A stretch of DNA of 49,013 bases, from contig JAGVAB010000173.1 of the NCBI GenBank assembly GCA_020060485.1, positions 1 through 49,013 on the forward strand, given 5' to 3'. Under the pieces are notes generated by a model. The model was not told the origin of the DNA. It saw only the letters and a list, made by a program, of their open reading frames with translations, and did not search any database. This DNA is from Anaerolineales bacterium. Its GTDB lineage: Bacteria > Chloroflexota > Anaerolineae > Anaerolineales > Anaerolineaceae. Every line of letters starts with the position of its first letter. Within the stretch, counting starts at the first letter, position 1. This document shows positions 24,955 through 32,870 of this stretch, piece after piece. Made by a program: the position numbers and the translations under genes.

Positions 24955-25923
24955 ATGAGCCTGGAGATCATTTTACAAGCCGGTGTTGCAACAGGGACTG
25001 CCTTATTGTTTGCTACATTGGGCGAAATTCTTGCCGAACGTTCAGGTGTATTAAATCTTGGCGTGGAAGGCATGCTGCTCCTGGGGGCCATGACAGCCTA
25101 TTCTGCTTCCTACCGCTTCGGGAACCCCTGGATTGGCATTTTACTTGGCATGTTAGCGGCCGGTTTGGTCAGTCAAATCCATGCTTTTATCACGGTCACC
25201 TTACAGGCAGACCAGGTGGTCAGCGGTCTTTCGCTCAACTTCCTGGCAACCGGCATCAGTCTGGTGTTGGGTGAAGGGTTGAACAGCCTGGTGGGCGTGC
25301 CCCTGATCCCCAAGTTCAATATTCCACTGCTTTCGCAAATTCCATTCATTGGCAGGATATTCTTCTCCGGCCATAGCGCTCTGGTATATATTGGATTCCT
25401 GATGATCCCGTTGGCCTGGTATTTCATTAACCGCACCCGGCCGGGAATGCACCTGCGTGCGGTGGGTGAGTATCCTTCGGCAGTGGATGCCCAGGGCATC
25501 AGCGTGTATGGTATGCGCTATTTTTATGTGTTTGTGGGCGGCTTGCTGGCTGGTCTGGCTGGGGCTGCAATCTCGCTGGCCATTTCTCCTGGCTGGTTTG
25601 CAGAAAAAACTTCCTCTGGTCAGGGCTGGATTGCCATCGGTCTGGTGATCTTTGCCCAGTGGGACCCGATCCGGGCGGCGTTTGGCGGATATATCTTTGG
25701 CGCATTGCGGCGCTTGACGCTGGATATCCAGGGGCCGACCATGATCCTGGGGATGATCAATCCATTTTATTACAATCCCTACTATGGCTTCTTCCTGAAG
25801 ATGCTGCCGTATGCATTTACAGTCATCGTGTTGATCATTGGCTCGCGTGAGGCCAGCCGCAAGCGGGTTGGTTCACCGGCCGCACTTGGGCTGCCTTACA
25901 TCCGCGGTCAACGCGGTTTATAA
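24955..25923 (+). CDS. BMP-type ABC importer permease 2
   Basis: A 322-residue second permease of the BPD_transp_2 family (NupC/YufQ position). Characteristic N-terminal segment: LFATLGEILAERSGVLNLGV then EGMLLLGA. The coupling loop RPGMHLRAVGEYPSAVDAQG precedes the later helices. About eight to nine helices are visible. With permease 1 it should form the heterodimeric channel. The conserved partner order receptor-ATPase-permease-permease is complete here, so the uptake system appears functional. The ribosome site AAGGAGGAG overlaps the end of permease 1. Confidence 0.92.
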   Translation: MSLEIILQAGVATGTALLFATLGEILAERSGVLNLGVEGMLLLGAMTAYSASYRFGNPWIGILLGMLAAGLVSQIHAFITVTLQADQVVSGLSLNFLATGISLVLGEGLNSLVGVPLIPKFNIPLLSQIPFIGRIFFSGHSALVYIGFLMIPLAWYFINRTRPGMHLRAVGEYPSAVDAQGISVYGMRYFYVFVGGLLAGLAGAAISLAISPGWFAEKTSSGQGWIAIGLVIFAQWDPIRAAFGGYIFGALRRLTLDIQGPTMILGMINPFYYNPYYGFFLKMLPYAFTVIVLIIGSREASRKRVGSPAALGLPYIRGQRGL

Positions 25924-25952
25924 ACCAAACGATTATTTTATAGGCAAAGGAT

Positions 25953-27200
25953 ATGATGAAAAAGTTTGTTGGATACCAATGTTCCCTGTGTGGCAAGTCA
26001 TATGGTCCCGATGAAGTTACCTATGTATGCCCGGACGATGGCGGCAACCTGGATGTAGTTTTGGACTATCAAGGCATTCGTCAAAACCATAGCATTCAGG
26101 AAATTACGGATAGCCGGGATACGTCCATTTGGCGTTATTTACCCCTGCTGCCTGTGAATGACCCGGGCTGCAAGGGCACCCCGCTGCGTGCGGTAGGCTG
26201 GACGCCTGTTTACTCCCCGCCTGCCTTGAAAGAAGCTTTGGGTCTGAAACAATTGTGGGTTAAAGATGAAGGCCGCCAGGCGACTGCCTCCTTCAAGGAC
26301 AGGGCCAGTGCGGTGGTGGTTGCGCGGGCACGCGAGATCGGCGCCGAAGTGATCGTGACAGCTTCTACGGGCAATGCCGGTGCGGCGCTGGCGGGCATGT
26401 CGGCGGCTGTGGGCCAGAAGGATGTCATCTTTGCTCCCAAGAGTGCTCCGCCGGCCAAGGTGGCGCAGTTGCTGGTGTTTGGGGCGCAGGTCATGCTGGT
26501 GGATGGCACCTATGACAATGCTTTTGACCTGACGATTGAAGCTTCCAATGCATTTGGCTGGTACTGTCGCAACACTGGTTATAACCCCTTCACCGTTGAG
26601 GGAAAGAAGACGGCTGCCTTTGAGATATGGGAACAAGTCTTGCTGGCTGAAGAATTGGACAAACCATTATGTGTGTTTGTCTCAGTGGGTGATGGCAACA
26701 TCATCTCTGGCATCCACAAGGGTTTTAAGGATTTGCACAAGCTGGGCTGGCTGAAGCAGATGCCGCGCATCTTTGGCGTGCAGTCCGAAGGTTCGGCAGC
26801 CATTGCCAACGCCTATCTGGCCGGAAATGAGGAGATCATTCCCGTTTCGGCCACTACCCTGGCGGACAGTATCTCGGTTGATTTGCCGCGTGACGGCGTA
26901 CGCGCCGTGCGGGCAGCCACCCAGACCAACGGCGCTTACGTGTTGGTGCCCGACAGCGAAATCATCAAGGGTATTGCCGCTTTGGGCAAGGTTGGCATCT
27001 TTGCTGAACCGGCAGGTTCCACATCCTATGCCGGTCTGGTCAAGGCACTGGAAACCGGTTTGATCACAACGGATGACCCGGTGCTGGTGATGAACACGGG
27101 CAGTGGTTTGAAGGATGTCAAATCCGCCATGCAGTCGGTGCAGGAAGCGCCGATCATCAAGCCGTCGCTGGATGCGCTGAAAGCCTTTCTGGCCAGGTAA
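25953..27200 (+). CDS. threonine-synthase-like PLP enzyme
   Basis: A 415-residue fold-type-II PLP enzyme. The N-terminus ([12 protein letters not shown], then YVCPDDGG) resembles the short Cys-rich head of archaeal/bacterial threonine synthases but shows only three cysteines. The PLP lysine is Lys115 in [10 protein letters not shown], and [13 protein letters not shown] (136-148) is the substrate/phosphate loop. [11 protein letters not shown] and [12 protein letters not shown] follow, with a C-terminal [12 protein letters not shown]. Genuine ThrC makes threonine from phosphohomoserine. Its place right after a nucleoside-type importer, with no other Thr genes, leaves open a catabolic lyase acting on a diamino- or hydroxy-amino acid (the YgeX position in E. 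coli). Confidence 0.8.
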   Translation: MMKKFVGYQCSLCGKSYGPDEVTYVCPDDGGNLDVVLDYQGIRQNHSIQEITDSRDTSIWRYLPLLPVNDPGCKGTPLRAVGWTPVYSPPALKEALGLKQLWVKDEGRQATASFKDRASAVVVARAREIGAEVIVTASTGNAGAALAGMSAAVGQKDVIFAPKSAPPAKVAQLLVFGAQVMLVDGTYDNAFDLTIEASNAFGWYCRNTGYNPFTVEGKKTAAFEIWEQVLLAEELDKPLCVFVSVGDGNIISGIHKGFKDLHKLGWLKQMPRIFGVQSEGSAAIANAYLAGNEEIIPVSATTLADSISVDLPRDGVRAVRAATQTNGAYVLVPDSEIIKGIAALGKVGIFAEPAGSTSYAGLVKALETGLITTDDPVLVMNTGSGLKDVKSAMQSVQEAPIIKPSLDALKAFLAR

Positions 27201-27225
27201 GAATCCTTCCGAAAAAAGGAAGAAG

Positions 27226-28158
27226 ATGCAGCCTACTTTTTCGATCATTGCACCCGTTTTCAACGAGATTGATTGCCTGGATGAGCTTTACCGTCAGATC
27301 CAGAGCGTTATGGATTCAACCGGTGAGCCCTGGGAACTGGTGCTGGTGGATGATGGTTCACGCGATGGTTCCACCGACAAGATCCGCCAGTTGGCGGCGC
27401 AGGATGAGCACGTGCGGCCGGTGATCTTTGCCCGCAACTTTGGGCACCAGATTGCGGTTACGGCCGGCATGGATTACAGCCGGGGTCAGGCAGTGGTTGT
27501 CGTGGATGCTGACTTGCAAGACCCCCCGGAAGTCATTTTGCAATTGATCGAGCGCTGGCGGGAAGGTTACCAGGTGGTATATGCGGTGCGTGAAGAGCGC
27601 GAAGGCGAAACCTGGTTCAAAAAGGTGACCGCATCTTTGTTCTATCGGTTGATCTTTCGCATCACAGATGTCAAGATCCCGATGGACACCGGTGACTTCC
27701 GCCTGCTGGACCGTCAGGTGGTGGATGTGATGGGCCAGATGCGTGAGCGGCATCGTTTTTTACGGGGTATGTCGGCCTGGGCTGGCTTCCGCCAGATCGG
27801 TGTGCCTTACAAGAGGGCGGCGCGCTACGCAGGTGTGACCAAATACCCGCTGCGCAAGATGATTGCCCTGGCACTGAACGCCATCACCAGCTTTTCTTAT
27901 GTGCCGTTGCAGTTGGCGACCTATCTGGGTTTCATTTCGGCTGCGGTTAGCATTTTATCCATTTTGGTGGTGATCGTGATGCGCCTGTCTGGCAGCCATG
28001 CATTCTATGGGCAGGCGACCACATTAAGTGCGGTGCTCTTTCTGGGCGGCGTGCAGTTGATTTCTTTAGGGATCCTCGGCGAATATATCGGCCGAATCTA
28101 TGACGAGGTGAAGGGTCGTCCGCTGTACATCATCAGCGAGGCACCTTCCAAAAATTAA
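27226..28158 (+). CDS. GT2 glycosyltransferase, undecaprenyl-phosphate sugar type
   Basis: A 310-residue family-2 glycosyltransferase with two C-terminal transmembrane helices (about 225-250 and 260-285). It resembles dolichol-phosphate mannosyltransferase, ArnC and GtrB enzymes that load a sugar onto a polyprenyl phosphate. Motifs: SIIAPVFNE at the start, [26 protein letters not shown] (metal-binding DAD) and [18 protein letters not shown] proteins use such lipid-linked sugars, so it may supply the polytopic protein at 16.4-18.4 kb. It is co-linear with the PLP enzymes (25- and 29-base gaps) but has no evident metabolic link to them. Confidence 0.9.
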   Translation: MQPTFSIIAPVFNEIDCLDELYRQIQSVMDSTGEPWELVLVDDGSRDGSTDKIRQLAAQDEHVRPVIFARNFGHQIAVTAGMDYSRGQAVVVVDADLQDPPEVILQLIERWREGYQVVYAVREEREGETWFKKVTASLFYRLIFRITDVKIPMDTGDFRLLDRQVVDVMGQMRERHRFLRGMSAWAGFRQIGVPYKRAARYAGVTKYPLRKMIALALNAITSFSYVPLQLATYLGFISAAVSILSILVVIVMRLSGSHAFYGQATTLSAVLFLGGVQLISLGILGEYIGRIYDEVKGRPLYIISEAPSKN

Positions 28159-28187
28159 AACCATATCGTATTACAGGAGCAAATAGA

Positions 28188-29666
28188 ATGGCCAAGATTG
28201 ATTTAACAGTTTATGAAGAAAAACTCAAAGGTGCAGTGCGGCGTGCGCGCGAACAAAACATCATTATCCCGACCTTCGCCCAGCAAAAAAATCCTGACCT
28301 GATCCCGGCCGGGATCAAGCAAGAGCTTTCCAAGGTTGGTTTGTGGGACATCACTCCCCGTAACCTGTTCCGCATTACCTGGAAGAACCAGCCGGTTGCT
28401 TCGGGCGGCGGATATGGCGGCGTGAATTATATTGAGCTGCCCAAGAGTGTAACTGGCGTGGATGCCCGCATTATTGCCATGGTTGGCAAATGGTTCCCCA
28501 CTGGCGCTCACAAAGTGGGCGCAGCCTTTGGCTGTCTGGTTCCGCGTCTGGTGACCGGCCAGTTTGACCCTGAAACCCAGAAAGCCGTTTGGCCCTCGAC
28601 CGGCAATTATTGCCGTGGCGGTGCCTATGACTCGGCTCTGCTGGCCTGCCAGTCGATCGCCATTTTGCCCGAGGGCATGAGCAAGGAACGCTTTGAATGG
28701 TTGTCCAAGGTGGCTGGCGAAGTCATTGCCACCCCTGGTTCCGAATCCAACGTGAAGGAGATCTTCGACAAGTGCTGGGAATTGCGCAACAGCGGCCAGG
28801 ATCTGGTCATCTTCAACCAGTTCGAAGAGTTTGGCAACTACCTGTGGCACTATGAGATCACCGGCCATGCCATGGAAGAGGTCTTGAAGAAGGAATTAGG
28901 CCCGAATGGCAAATTCCGCGGTGTAGCCCTGACCACCGGTTCTGCCGGCACCATTGGCTGCGGCGATTATCTGAAGCAGATCTTCCCCGAATCCAAGATT
29001 TGCGCCTCCGAAGCTTTGCAGTGCCCGACTTTGCTGGAGAACGGTTTTGGCGCACACCGCATCGAAGGCATTGGTGACAAGCATGTGCCGTGGATCCATA
29101 ACATGAAGAATACTGATATGATCACCGCCATTGATGACAATGATGTGGTTAATGTCATCCGCCTTTTCAATGAGCCAGAAGGTAAAAAGTACCTGGTGGA
29201 ACAGGGTGTTCCCCAAGCGACGGTCGATCAATTGGATCTGATGGGCTTCTCTGGCGTTGCCAACATGTTGTCGGCAATCAAGATGGCCAAGTATTATGAG
29301 ATGACCGAAGAGGACGTGGTTCTGGTTGTTCTGACTGACTCGATGGAACTGTACAATACCCGCATTGACGAGTATCGCAAGGACTTTGGCTCCTACAGCG
29401 TATCCCGCGCCGCGGCGGATTATGCCGCATCGTTGTTGGGCGAAGGTACCGATAACATGAAAGAGCTGACTTACGAAGACCGCCGCCGGGTGCACAATCT
29501 GAAGTATTACACCTGGGTTGAGCAGCAAGGCCGCACCTATGAAGAGATCCAGGATCAGTGGTATGACAAGAACTACTGGACTGATTTCCAGAGTCAGATC
29601 GAGGAAATGGATGCCTTGATCACTGAATTCAACGACCGCGTAGGTTTGGTCAAGAATTATAAATAG
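28188..29666 (+). CDS. uncharacterised TrpB-like PLP enzyme (492 aa)
   Basis: A large fold-type-II PLP protein. The PLP lysine is probably Lys109 in WFPTGAHKVGAAFG, a variant of the tryptophan-synthase-beta motif TGAHK. PSTGNYCRGGAYDSALLAC resembles the substrate-binding STGN loop, and GVALTTGSAGTIGCGDYLKQ provides a Gly/Ser-rich phosphate cup. IVLVVLTDSMELY-like sequence (VVLVVLTDSMELYNTRI) lies late. It is longer than cysteine synthase or TrpB by about 100-150 residues, with a distinct C-terminal helical part rich in Tyr and Glu. The activity is unknown; beta-elimination of an amino-acid intermediate would fit its neighbours. It ends the operon at a strong terminator. Confidence 0.75.
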   Translation: MAKIDLTVYEEKLKGAVRRAREQNIIIPTFAQQKNPDLIPAGIKQELSKVGLWDITPRNLFRITWKNQPVASGGGYGGVNYIELPKSVTGVDARIIAMVGKWFPTGAHKVGAAFGCLVPRLVTGQFDPETQKAVWPSTGNYCRGGAYDSALLACQSIAILPEGMSKERFEWLSKVAGEVIATPGSESNVKEIFDKCWELRNSGQDLVIFNQFEEFGNYLWHYEITGHAMEEVLKKELGPNGKFRGVALTTGSAGTIGCGDYLKQIFPESKICASEALQCPTLLENGFGAHRIEGIGDKHVPWIHNMKNTDMITAIDDNDVVNVIRLFNEPEGKKYLVEQGVPQATVDQLDLMGFSGVANMLSAIKMAKYYEMTEEDVVLVVLTDSMELYNTRIDEYRKDFGSYSVSRAAADYAASLLGEGTDNMKELTYEDRRRVHNLKYYTWVEQQGRTYEEIQDQWYDKNYWTDFQSQIEEMDALITEFNDRVGLVKNYK

Positions 29667-29686
29667 CCCATTGAAGTATTTGCAGG

Positions 29687-29718
29687 AAAAGTCCCCGGCG
29701 AACCGGGGACTTTTTTTT
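29687..29718 (+). terminator. strong terminator closing the catabolic operon
   Basis: AAAAGTCCCCGG (29687-29698) pairs with CCGGGGACTTTT (29703-29714), tetraloop CGAA, followed by more T residues to 29718. Confidence 0.95.
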
Positions 29719-29766
29719 CGCAGTACGTATTGTCACGAAGTGTACTTTCAGGGGATCCTGGTCGTT

Positions 29767-30318
29767 TCACTCAGGGCAAGCACTTATGCTTATTTTCTGC
29801 AATCTAAATAATATCGCAGCTGCGATGGCTGCCGCAGCTATTCCTCCAAATAGAGTCCAATCATGCCATAGGAGGATTTTCAGATAGGCAACTTCAACCA
29901 GCACGAGCGCGGCGCTGATGCGGGCTGGGCGTGTGCGTGTAGTCAATAAGGCGTAAGAGAGGAAAAAGGCGTGCCCGGAGATGATTGGCAGTGCGTAGAA
30001 GGCGCGGGTGATGGAAAGCGCCAGTACCGGCAGATCGACCATCCAGGGCCAGGGCGGCACGTTGGCAGTATGGAGTGTATTGGCGCGCTCGATGAGGAAG
30101 CACACGAAGGGAAAGGTGATAGGAGCAAAGTAGTACAACAGCCACCATTCTTTCCAACCTTCGTGGCGAATGATGATCCATAATGCATAAAGAAGCGTCA
30201 CAGCCGTCGCCGTGATCAGCGTGGCAGCCGGTTGAGAGAGACGCTGACAGAGGAAATATGTGCTGCCCTTTCTTTGCAGGAGGCGCACTTTGAATGAAGA
30301 CTTCGTTTGGGTTTGCAT
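29767..30318 (-). CDS. small polytopic membrane protein, unknown
   Basis: A 183-residue protein starting at 30318, where its ATG shares one base with the TGA of the upstream gene (TGATG), so the two are translationally coupled. A longer frame that overlaps the neighbour has no membrane or family character and is rejected. After a basic N-terminus (KSSFKVRLLQRKG) it has about five hydrophobic helices: ATLITATAVTLLYALWIIIR, WWLLYYFAPITFPFVCFLI, LPVLALSITRAFYALPII, the AALVLVEVAYLKILLWH region and FGGIAAAAIAAAILF. No catalytic motif is seen. It may act with the DDW-repeat membrane protein encoded just before it. Confidence 0.65.
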   Translation of the reverse strand: MQTQTKSSFKVRLLQRKGSTYFLCQRLSQPAATLITATAVTLLYALWIIIRHEGWKEWWLLYYFAPITFPFVCFLIERANTLHTANVPPWPWMVDLPVLALSITRAFYALPIISGHAFFLSYALLTTRTRPARISAALVLVEVAYLKILLWHDWTLFGGIAAAAIAAAILFRLQKISISACPE

Positions 30319-31940
30319 CAGAAACTGGAAGTGAAATCCTGGAGCAGGACGGGAAGATAGGTCGCCGCTGCCAGATACAGGGCAACTGCCAGCAGGGTAA
30401 TGATGATGGTCAGTACATACCGCAGGGCCATAGGCAGCCGGGAGCGAAAGACCTTGATATTGATCGTCATGGCCAGGACTCCGAAGAATGCTCCAATGGC
30501 GCCGCCCAGCACGATCAAGGCCACCAGGGGAATGCCCATCCAGACCCATTGATACCACTTGAGCGGTGGGGCCAGGGTAAGTTTTTCATCATCCACCCAC
30601 ACTTTGGGCAGGGGGTCGATCAGGCCTGGCCGCAGGTTGATCTTGGTGATCAAACCTTCATTGCTGGTCAGGATGAATAATTTGCTGGATTTGTCTTTTT
30701 TGATGGTTTTGCCATCAAACAGCAGCCTGGGTGCAGACAGCATGGTTGGCTTTAGCAGGATTTCGTGATCTTCAAAGCCGGGGATCTGGATGGCATAGCG
30801 GCCTTTGGAAAGCGGTTTGGCATGCAGGGCGCGGATATGCAGATCCTCCTCGTCCGCCTGGAGCATGTGGTCACGCGAGTTCTGATCGAATTGCTCGCTG
30901 GTTTGCAGGGATGAACCAGCGCGGGAGCCTTGCCTGGCAGGGCGTGGGTGCGATTCTTTTTGCAGGGGCTGCTCAGCAAAAATATTGACCCAGTCATCCT
31001 CATCGTCGTGTTCCGGTTTGTTCGACATGGCTTGATGCTCCATGCTTTCCGGAGCAATCTTTTCCATCAGGTCGGGTTCCTCCTGAAAAGGTTCAGTTGT
31101 GATGCTGCTCAACCAATCGTCCTCTTTTTGTTCGGGTTGATCTGTAACCGCAGGTTGAGAAAGGCTGCCTGGTTCGCTTAACTCTTGGGCTTGGGGTTCA
31201 TTCAGATAGGCTTCGTCTGAGAAGCTGCGCAGCCAGTCATCCTCTTTCTGATCGGGTTCACTTCCAAAGATGGCATCTGCCAGGCTGCCTGGCCCGCTTC
31301 CTTCATCTGTTTTCATCTCTTTCAGGAAGGTGTCATCGGTGAAATTACGCAGCCAGTCATCCTCTTTCTGGTCGGGTTGGTTAGAAAAGATGGACTCTGC
31401 AAAGCCGCCTGCTACGTTTTGTTGATCCTGATCCGGTTCATCCCCCAAAGGTTCTTCGGAAAAGGTTTCGGCCCAGTCATCTACCTGTTGATCAGATTGA
31501 GCGGTGTAGGCGTTTTGATTGAAATCACTTGATCCCTGATCCAACCGTGGGCTGGATTCGCTTTCGTAGCTGTCATTGCCAAAGGTATTTGTGGTGAAAT
31601 CCTCCACCGAGGTTGATTCCTCCGTAGCCGGGAAGGAAACGGGCGGCGGTTCAGCCGGAGCTGCGGGTACTGGTTCAGGCGGTGGCGGCGGTGTTGGGGG
31701 CGCTTCCAGGGTGGCCAACTGCGCCAGACCTTTTTGGGCAGCCAGGTTGGCGGGGTTGATGGTCAGGACTTTTTGCAGACAGTGAATACGGGTGTTCCTG
31801 TCCTCAAATGTACCGGCCAGCCAAAGCCAGGCGGTTTCATCATTGGGTTGGTCTTGCAGTGCCTGCCGAAATAAATTCTGGGCAGAAATCTTGTCACCGC
31901 TTCTGAAAGCGTCAATCCCTTTTTGGGTTAATGGATTCAT
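30318..31940 (-). CDS. TPR protein with 40-residue DDW repeats and C-terminal membrane anchor
   Basis: A 540-residue protein. Residues 1-75 form a short TPR-like helical unit (LFRQALQDQPNDETAWLWLA, then CLQKVLTINPANLAAQKGLA). A Pro-rich hinge (80-105) follows. A strongly acidic disordered region carries five DDW motifs at residues 154, 194, 234, 274 and 315, almost exactly 40 apart, most as QKEDDWLRSF. A beta-rich segment (365-450) precedes two transmembrane helices (about 464-490 and 505-532). The repeats look like docking peptides for a partner, which is not identified. A clear AGGAGGGA ribosome site and a promoter at 31983-32011 precede it. It is co-transcribed with the small membrane protein. 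Confidence 0.75.
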   Translation of the reverse strand: MNPLTQKGIDAFRSGDKISAQNLFRQALQDQPNDETAWLWLAGTFEDRNTRIHCLQKVLTINPANLAAQKGLAQLATLEAPPTPPPPPEPVPAAPAEPPPVSFPATEESTSVEDFTTNTFGNDSYESESSPRLDQGSSDFNQNAYTAQSDQQVDDWAETFSEEPLGDEPDQDQQNVAGGFAESIFSNQPDQKEDDWLRNFTDDTFLKEMKTDEGSGPGSLADAIFGSEPDQKEDDWLRSFSDEAYLNEPQAQELSEPGSLSQPAVTDQPEQKEDDWLSSITTEPFQEEPDLMEKIAPESMEHQAMSNKPEHDDEDDWVNIFAEQPLQKESHPRPARQGSRAGSSLQTSEQFDQNSRDHMLQADEEDLHIRALHAKPLSKGRYAIQIPGFEDHEILLKPTMLSAPRLLFDGKTIKKDKSSKLFILTSNEGLITKINLRPGLIDPLPKVWVDDEKLTLAPPLKWYQWVWMGIPLVALIVLGGAIGAFFGVLAMTINIKVFRSRLPMALRYVLTIIITLLAVALYLAAATYLPVLLQDFTSSF

Positions 31941-31982
31941 CTATCCCTCCTGATATTCAACTTTTTCGTTCAGCATGCATTT

Positions 31983-32011
31983 ATTGTAATCATTTCGTGC
32001 ATGAAATGCAA
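31983..32011 (-). promoter_or_regulatory. promoter of the DDW-repeat gene
   Basis: On the minus strand TTGCAT (32011-32006), 17 bases, TACAAT (31988-31983). The start codon is 43 bases downstream with a good ribosome site. Confidence 0.6.
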
Positions 32012-32062
32012 ACGATGGTGTTAAAGGGAAAATGAGAAAATTAGCCAGCTGGAAAGTTCACC

Positions 32063-32091
32063 TTGCAGGTAATCAAGTGGTAAACTAAAAT
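32063..32091 (+). promoter_or_regulatory. divergent promoter of the 32.2 kb gene
   Basis: TTGCAG (32063-32068), 17 bases, TAAAAT (32086-32091). Transcription would begin near 32098, which argues against the GTG codon at 32093 as start of the next gene. Confidence 0.5.
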
Positions 32092-32191
32092 TGTGTCAGT
32101 TTGCAGTCACAAGTGTTTGGCCAGTATGGACGTACTCCGGACAGTGAAAGTCCAGAGCCGAGAGATCGTTGCAGGCATTGAAATACTGAAT

Positions 32192-32782
32192 ATGGAAAAT
32201 CTTCCACTGGACACTTCTTTCATCCTGGTTGTTTTTGTGCCACAGCCGCGTGATCTTGAGATCGTGCGGCTGCTGGGCTGGTACCGTATTCCCTTGCGCT
32301 CTGCGCCCAAAGTGGTTGAGGTGGATTATCTGGCTTTTTATCAGCCGGCATCTTTTGGCAGCGGCCACCGCTGGCGGATCGAACATTTTGCTGCCCTGCG
32401 CGGGCATGAACTGGTGCGCCGGGTGGACTTGTTTCGGGATGAAGCTGATCACCCGCGGGCACAGGAAGAGTATTTCAAGATGCAGCTCGGGCCGCTGCAG
32501 ACCCTGCCCAGCCCCATCCTGGCCAAAGATTGGCGTCGTTTGACCTTTCTGTACACCACCGGGGTTTTGTTCCGTCAGGCAGCCGTCATCCAGGATCTGG
32601 TGATCGCCGAAGAGGAGAGGGAAAGCTTATGGCTGGCTTTGCGTGAGCGTGCTTCTCAGGCCAACCAGTATCGCACCCGGGCAGATGAGGATTGGGAATT
32701 GGGGCCAGAATTGCTGGCGATGTTGGGCGCTTTTCAAAGAACAGCTGCGGAAGACCCGCCGAATGATGCGACGGGCTGGTAG
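32192..32782 (+). CDS. conserved hypothetical protein
   Basis: A 196-residue soluble protein, family not named with confidence. The start at 32192 (MENLPLDTSF) is preferred because the conserved-looking part begins there: VFVPQPRDLEIVRLLGWYRI, then PKVVEVDYLAFYQ, EEYFKMQLGPL and WRRLTFLYTTG. Upstream in-frame codons (GTG 32093, ATG 32126) precede non-conserved sequence. There is no clear ribosome site at 32192. The mix of charged loops and YF..QLG strands suggests an alpha/beta fold, possibly nuclease-like or nucleotide-binding, but no catalytic motif can be pointed to. It is expressed divergently from the DDW-repeat gene and lies just upstream of the hydantoinase. Confidence 0.6.
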   Translation: MENLPLDTSFILVVFVPQPRDLEIVRLLGWYRIPLRSAPKVVEVDYLAFYQPASFGSGHRWRIEHFAALRGHELVRRVDLFRDEADHPRAQEEYFKMQLGPLQTLPSPILAKDWRRLTFLYTTGVLFRQAAVIQDLVIAEEERESLWLALRERASQANQYRTRADEDWELGPELLAMLGAFQRTAAEDPPNDATGW

Positions 32783-32793
32783 AATTGAACCAG

Positions 32794-32809
32794 CAACAAG
32801 ACATTGTTG
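32794..32809. promoter_or_regulatory. palindrome upstream of the hydantoinase gene
   Basis: CAACAAGACATTGTTG has 6 bp perfect arms around GACA, and overlaps a TTGACT -35-like box at 32806-32811. It sits 62 bases before the start codon of the hydantoinase. It could be an operator, but the half-site order differs from the TTGTNNNACAA sites. Confidence 0.4.
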
Positions 32810-32870
32810 ACTGTTTATTGGTTTTCTTTTCAGCAGGATTTTCGATCCATTTATTATAGGAGGCATTCCA

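Noticed and set aside
30319..30558. 80-residue N-terminal extension of the small membrane protein
   Set aside because: It lies entirely in another frame of the DDW-repeat gene; the TGATG junction at 30316-30320 gives a natural coupled start.
32093..32191. N-terminal extension from GTG 32093
   Set aside because: It begins upstream of the inferred transcription start and the added residues look unlike the conserved body.
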